DNA of 7,213 bases from CAMYMG01 sp038259455 (GTDB lineage Bacteria > Pseudomonadota > Alphaproteobacteria > Rhizobiales > Rhizobiaceae). Where the stretch lies: contig JBBSOT010000264.1 in the NCBI GenBank assembly GCA_038259455.1, positions 1 to 7,213 of the forward strand. The letters are read 5' to 3'. This document shows, piece after piece, positions 6,697 through 7,213 of this stretch. The translations under genes were made by a program, and so were the position numbers. How positions within the stretch are numbered: the stretch's first letter is position 1; every line of letters starts with the position of its first letter. The notes below the pieces were generated by a model, which was given only the letters and a program-made list of their open reading frames with translations, did not search any database and was not told the origin of the DNA.

Positions 6697-6724
6697 CGCC
6701 GGCCGCGCGAGTGCGCAGCCGGCG
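6697..6724 (-). terminator. Long GC hairpin directly after yidC, likely 3' end/terminator
   Basis: On the minus strand CGCCGGCTGCGC, loop ACTC and GCGCGGCCGGCG form 12 continuous pairs including one U-G, beginning 2 bases after the yidC stop. On the plus strand the same position is a C-A mismatch, so the structure is better formed in the yidC transcript. There is no U run, so it may act with Rho or as a stabilising 3' end. Confidence 0.5.
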
Positions 6725-6726
6725 GG

Positions 6727-7213
6727 CTATTCCGCGGGTGACGGCTTCTTCTTGAACAAGGCGACCAGATTGTCCCAGAGTTCGATCTTGGCGCCCTGGC
6801 GCTTCATGATGACGCCCTGCTGGATGATCGACAGCGTGTTGTTCCAGGCCCAGTAGATCACCAGACCGGCCGGGAACGTTGCGAGCATGAAGGTGAAGAC
6901 GACCGGCATCCAGGTGAAGATCATCTGCTGCGTCGGGTCCGGCGGCGTCGCATACATACGCAGTTGCAGGAACATGCTGACGCCCATGATGATCGGCCAC
7001 ACGCCGATCATCAGGAAGGCCGGAACCGCGAAAGGCAAAAGACCGAACAAGTTGAACAACGACGTCGGGTCTGGCGCGGCGAGATCCTGGATCCAGCCGA
7101 AGAACGGCGCATGGCGCATCTCGATGGTAACGTAGAGCACCTTGTAGAGCGCGAAGAAGACCGGAATCTGAATCAAAACCGGCCAGCAGCCAGCCAGCGG
7201 ATTGATCTTCTCC
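6727..7213 (-). CDS. yidC: Membrane protein insertase YidC, C-terminal part (5' partial)
   Basis: The visible 161 residues are the C-terminal part of the inner-membrane insertase YidC/Oxa1, which inserts and folds membrane proteins alone or with SecYEG. The frame is open to the right edge; it begins EKINPLAGCWPVLIQIPVFF, the strongly conserved start of the core region's cytoplasmic loop and third membrane segment of the Oxa1 fold. FFALYKVLYVTIEMRHAPFFGWIQDLAAPDP follows, then LPFAVPAFLMIGVWPIIMG, the TPPDPTQQMIFTWMPVVFTFM segment and FPAGLVIYWAWNNTLSIIQQ, all typical of proteobacterial YidC. The end is a short basic tail with KKKPSPAE. The stop is TAG at 6729-6727. The codon at 7176 is an internal TTG (Leu), not a start. 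In many bacteria yidC follows rpmH and rnpA, which would lie to the right. Confidence 0.97.
   Translation of the reverse strand, partial: EKINPLAGCWPVLIQIPVFFALYKVLYVTIEMRHAPFFGWIQDLAAPDPTSLFNLFGLLPFAVPAFLMIGVWPIIMGVSMFLQLRMYATPPDPTQQMIFTWMPVVFTFMLATFPAGLVIYWAWNNTLSIIQQGVIMKRQGAKIELWDNLVALFKKKPSPAE

Larger units (their letters stand above)
6388..6726. other. Convergent intergenic region between DUF2188 gene and yidC
   Basis: This 339-base stretch lies between two converging genes and shows no credible coding frame. It holds the nested hairpins at 6407-6447, a 6-bp perfect hairpin at 6520-6536 (GACCGC, loop TGATG, GCGGTC) and the long GC hairpin at 6697-6724. The rest, about 6540-6690, shows no structure I can name. 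Confidence 0.6.

Overview
The window looks like a chromosomal segment of an alphaproteobacterium, most likely of the order Hyphomicrobiales and close to Mesorhizobium/Phyllobacteriaceae. The evidence is a GC-rich sequence, codon use strongly biased to G/C in third positions, the style of the YidC C-terminus and of the ABC exporter, and a -10 element of the rhizobial CTATAT type. This placement comes from recognising protein families, not from a search. Five protein genes are clear and a sixth, smaller one is well supported. No RNA gene, insertion sequence, phage gene or CRISPR array was seen.

Layout: (1) 1-992, minus strand, a BMP-family (Med/PnrA-like) ABC substrate-binding protein with a twin-arginine signal; its 3' end lies beyond the left edge. 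(2) 993-1224, a divergent intergenic region with a perfect 7-bp-arm inverted repeat and three copies of the heptamer TGGTCAA, probably regulatory. (3) 1225-2982, plus, a complete MsbA-like ABC exporter half-transporter with a GTG start. (4) 3120-4244, plus, a peptidase family M19 dipeptidase with all metal ligands in place. (5) 4249-5889, plus, a periplasmic dipeptide/oligopeptide-type binding protein (SBP family 5), starting 4 bases after the dipeptidase stop. (6) 6130-6387, plus, an 85-residue DUF2188 protein. (7) 6388-6726, non-coding, with several strong hairpins. (8) 6727-7213, minus, the C-terminal part of the membrane insertase YidC, running off the right edge.

How the genes may work together: the dipeptidase and the binding protein form a tight, probably translationally coupled pair. 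The simplest reading is peptide (or peptide-like) capture in the periplasm followed by cytoplasmic dipeptide cleavage. No permease or ATPase of a peptide importer lies next to them, so the binding protein must borrow a transporter from elsewhere or have another role. The exporter upstream on the same strand could belong to the same transcription unit, but a 137-base gap with a hairpin separates them. The BMP protein is the first gene of what is normally a four-gene nucleoside-type importer, whose remaining genes would lie left of the window.

Nothing here is clearly a new biological system. The observations most worth a second look are the TGGTCAA motif cluster, the orphan binding protein paired with a dipeptidase, and a set of mutually exclusive hairpins after the DUF2188 gene.
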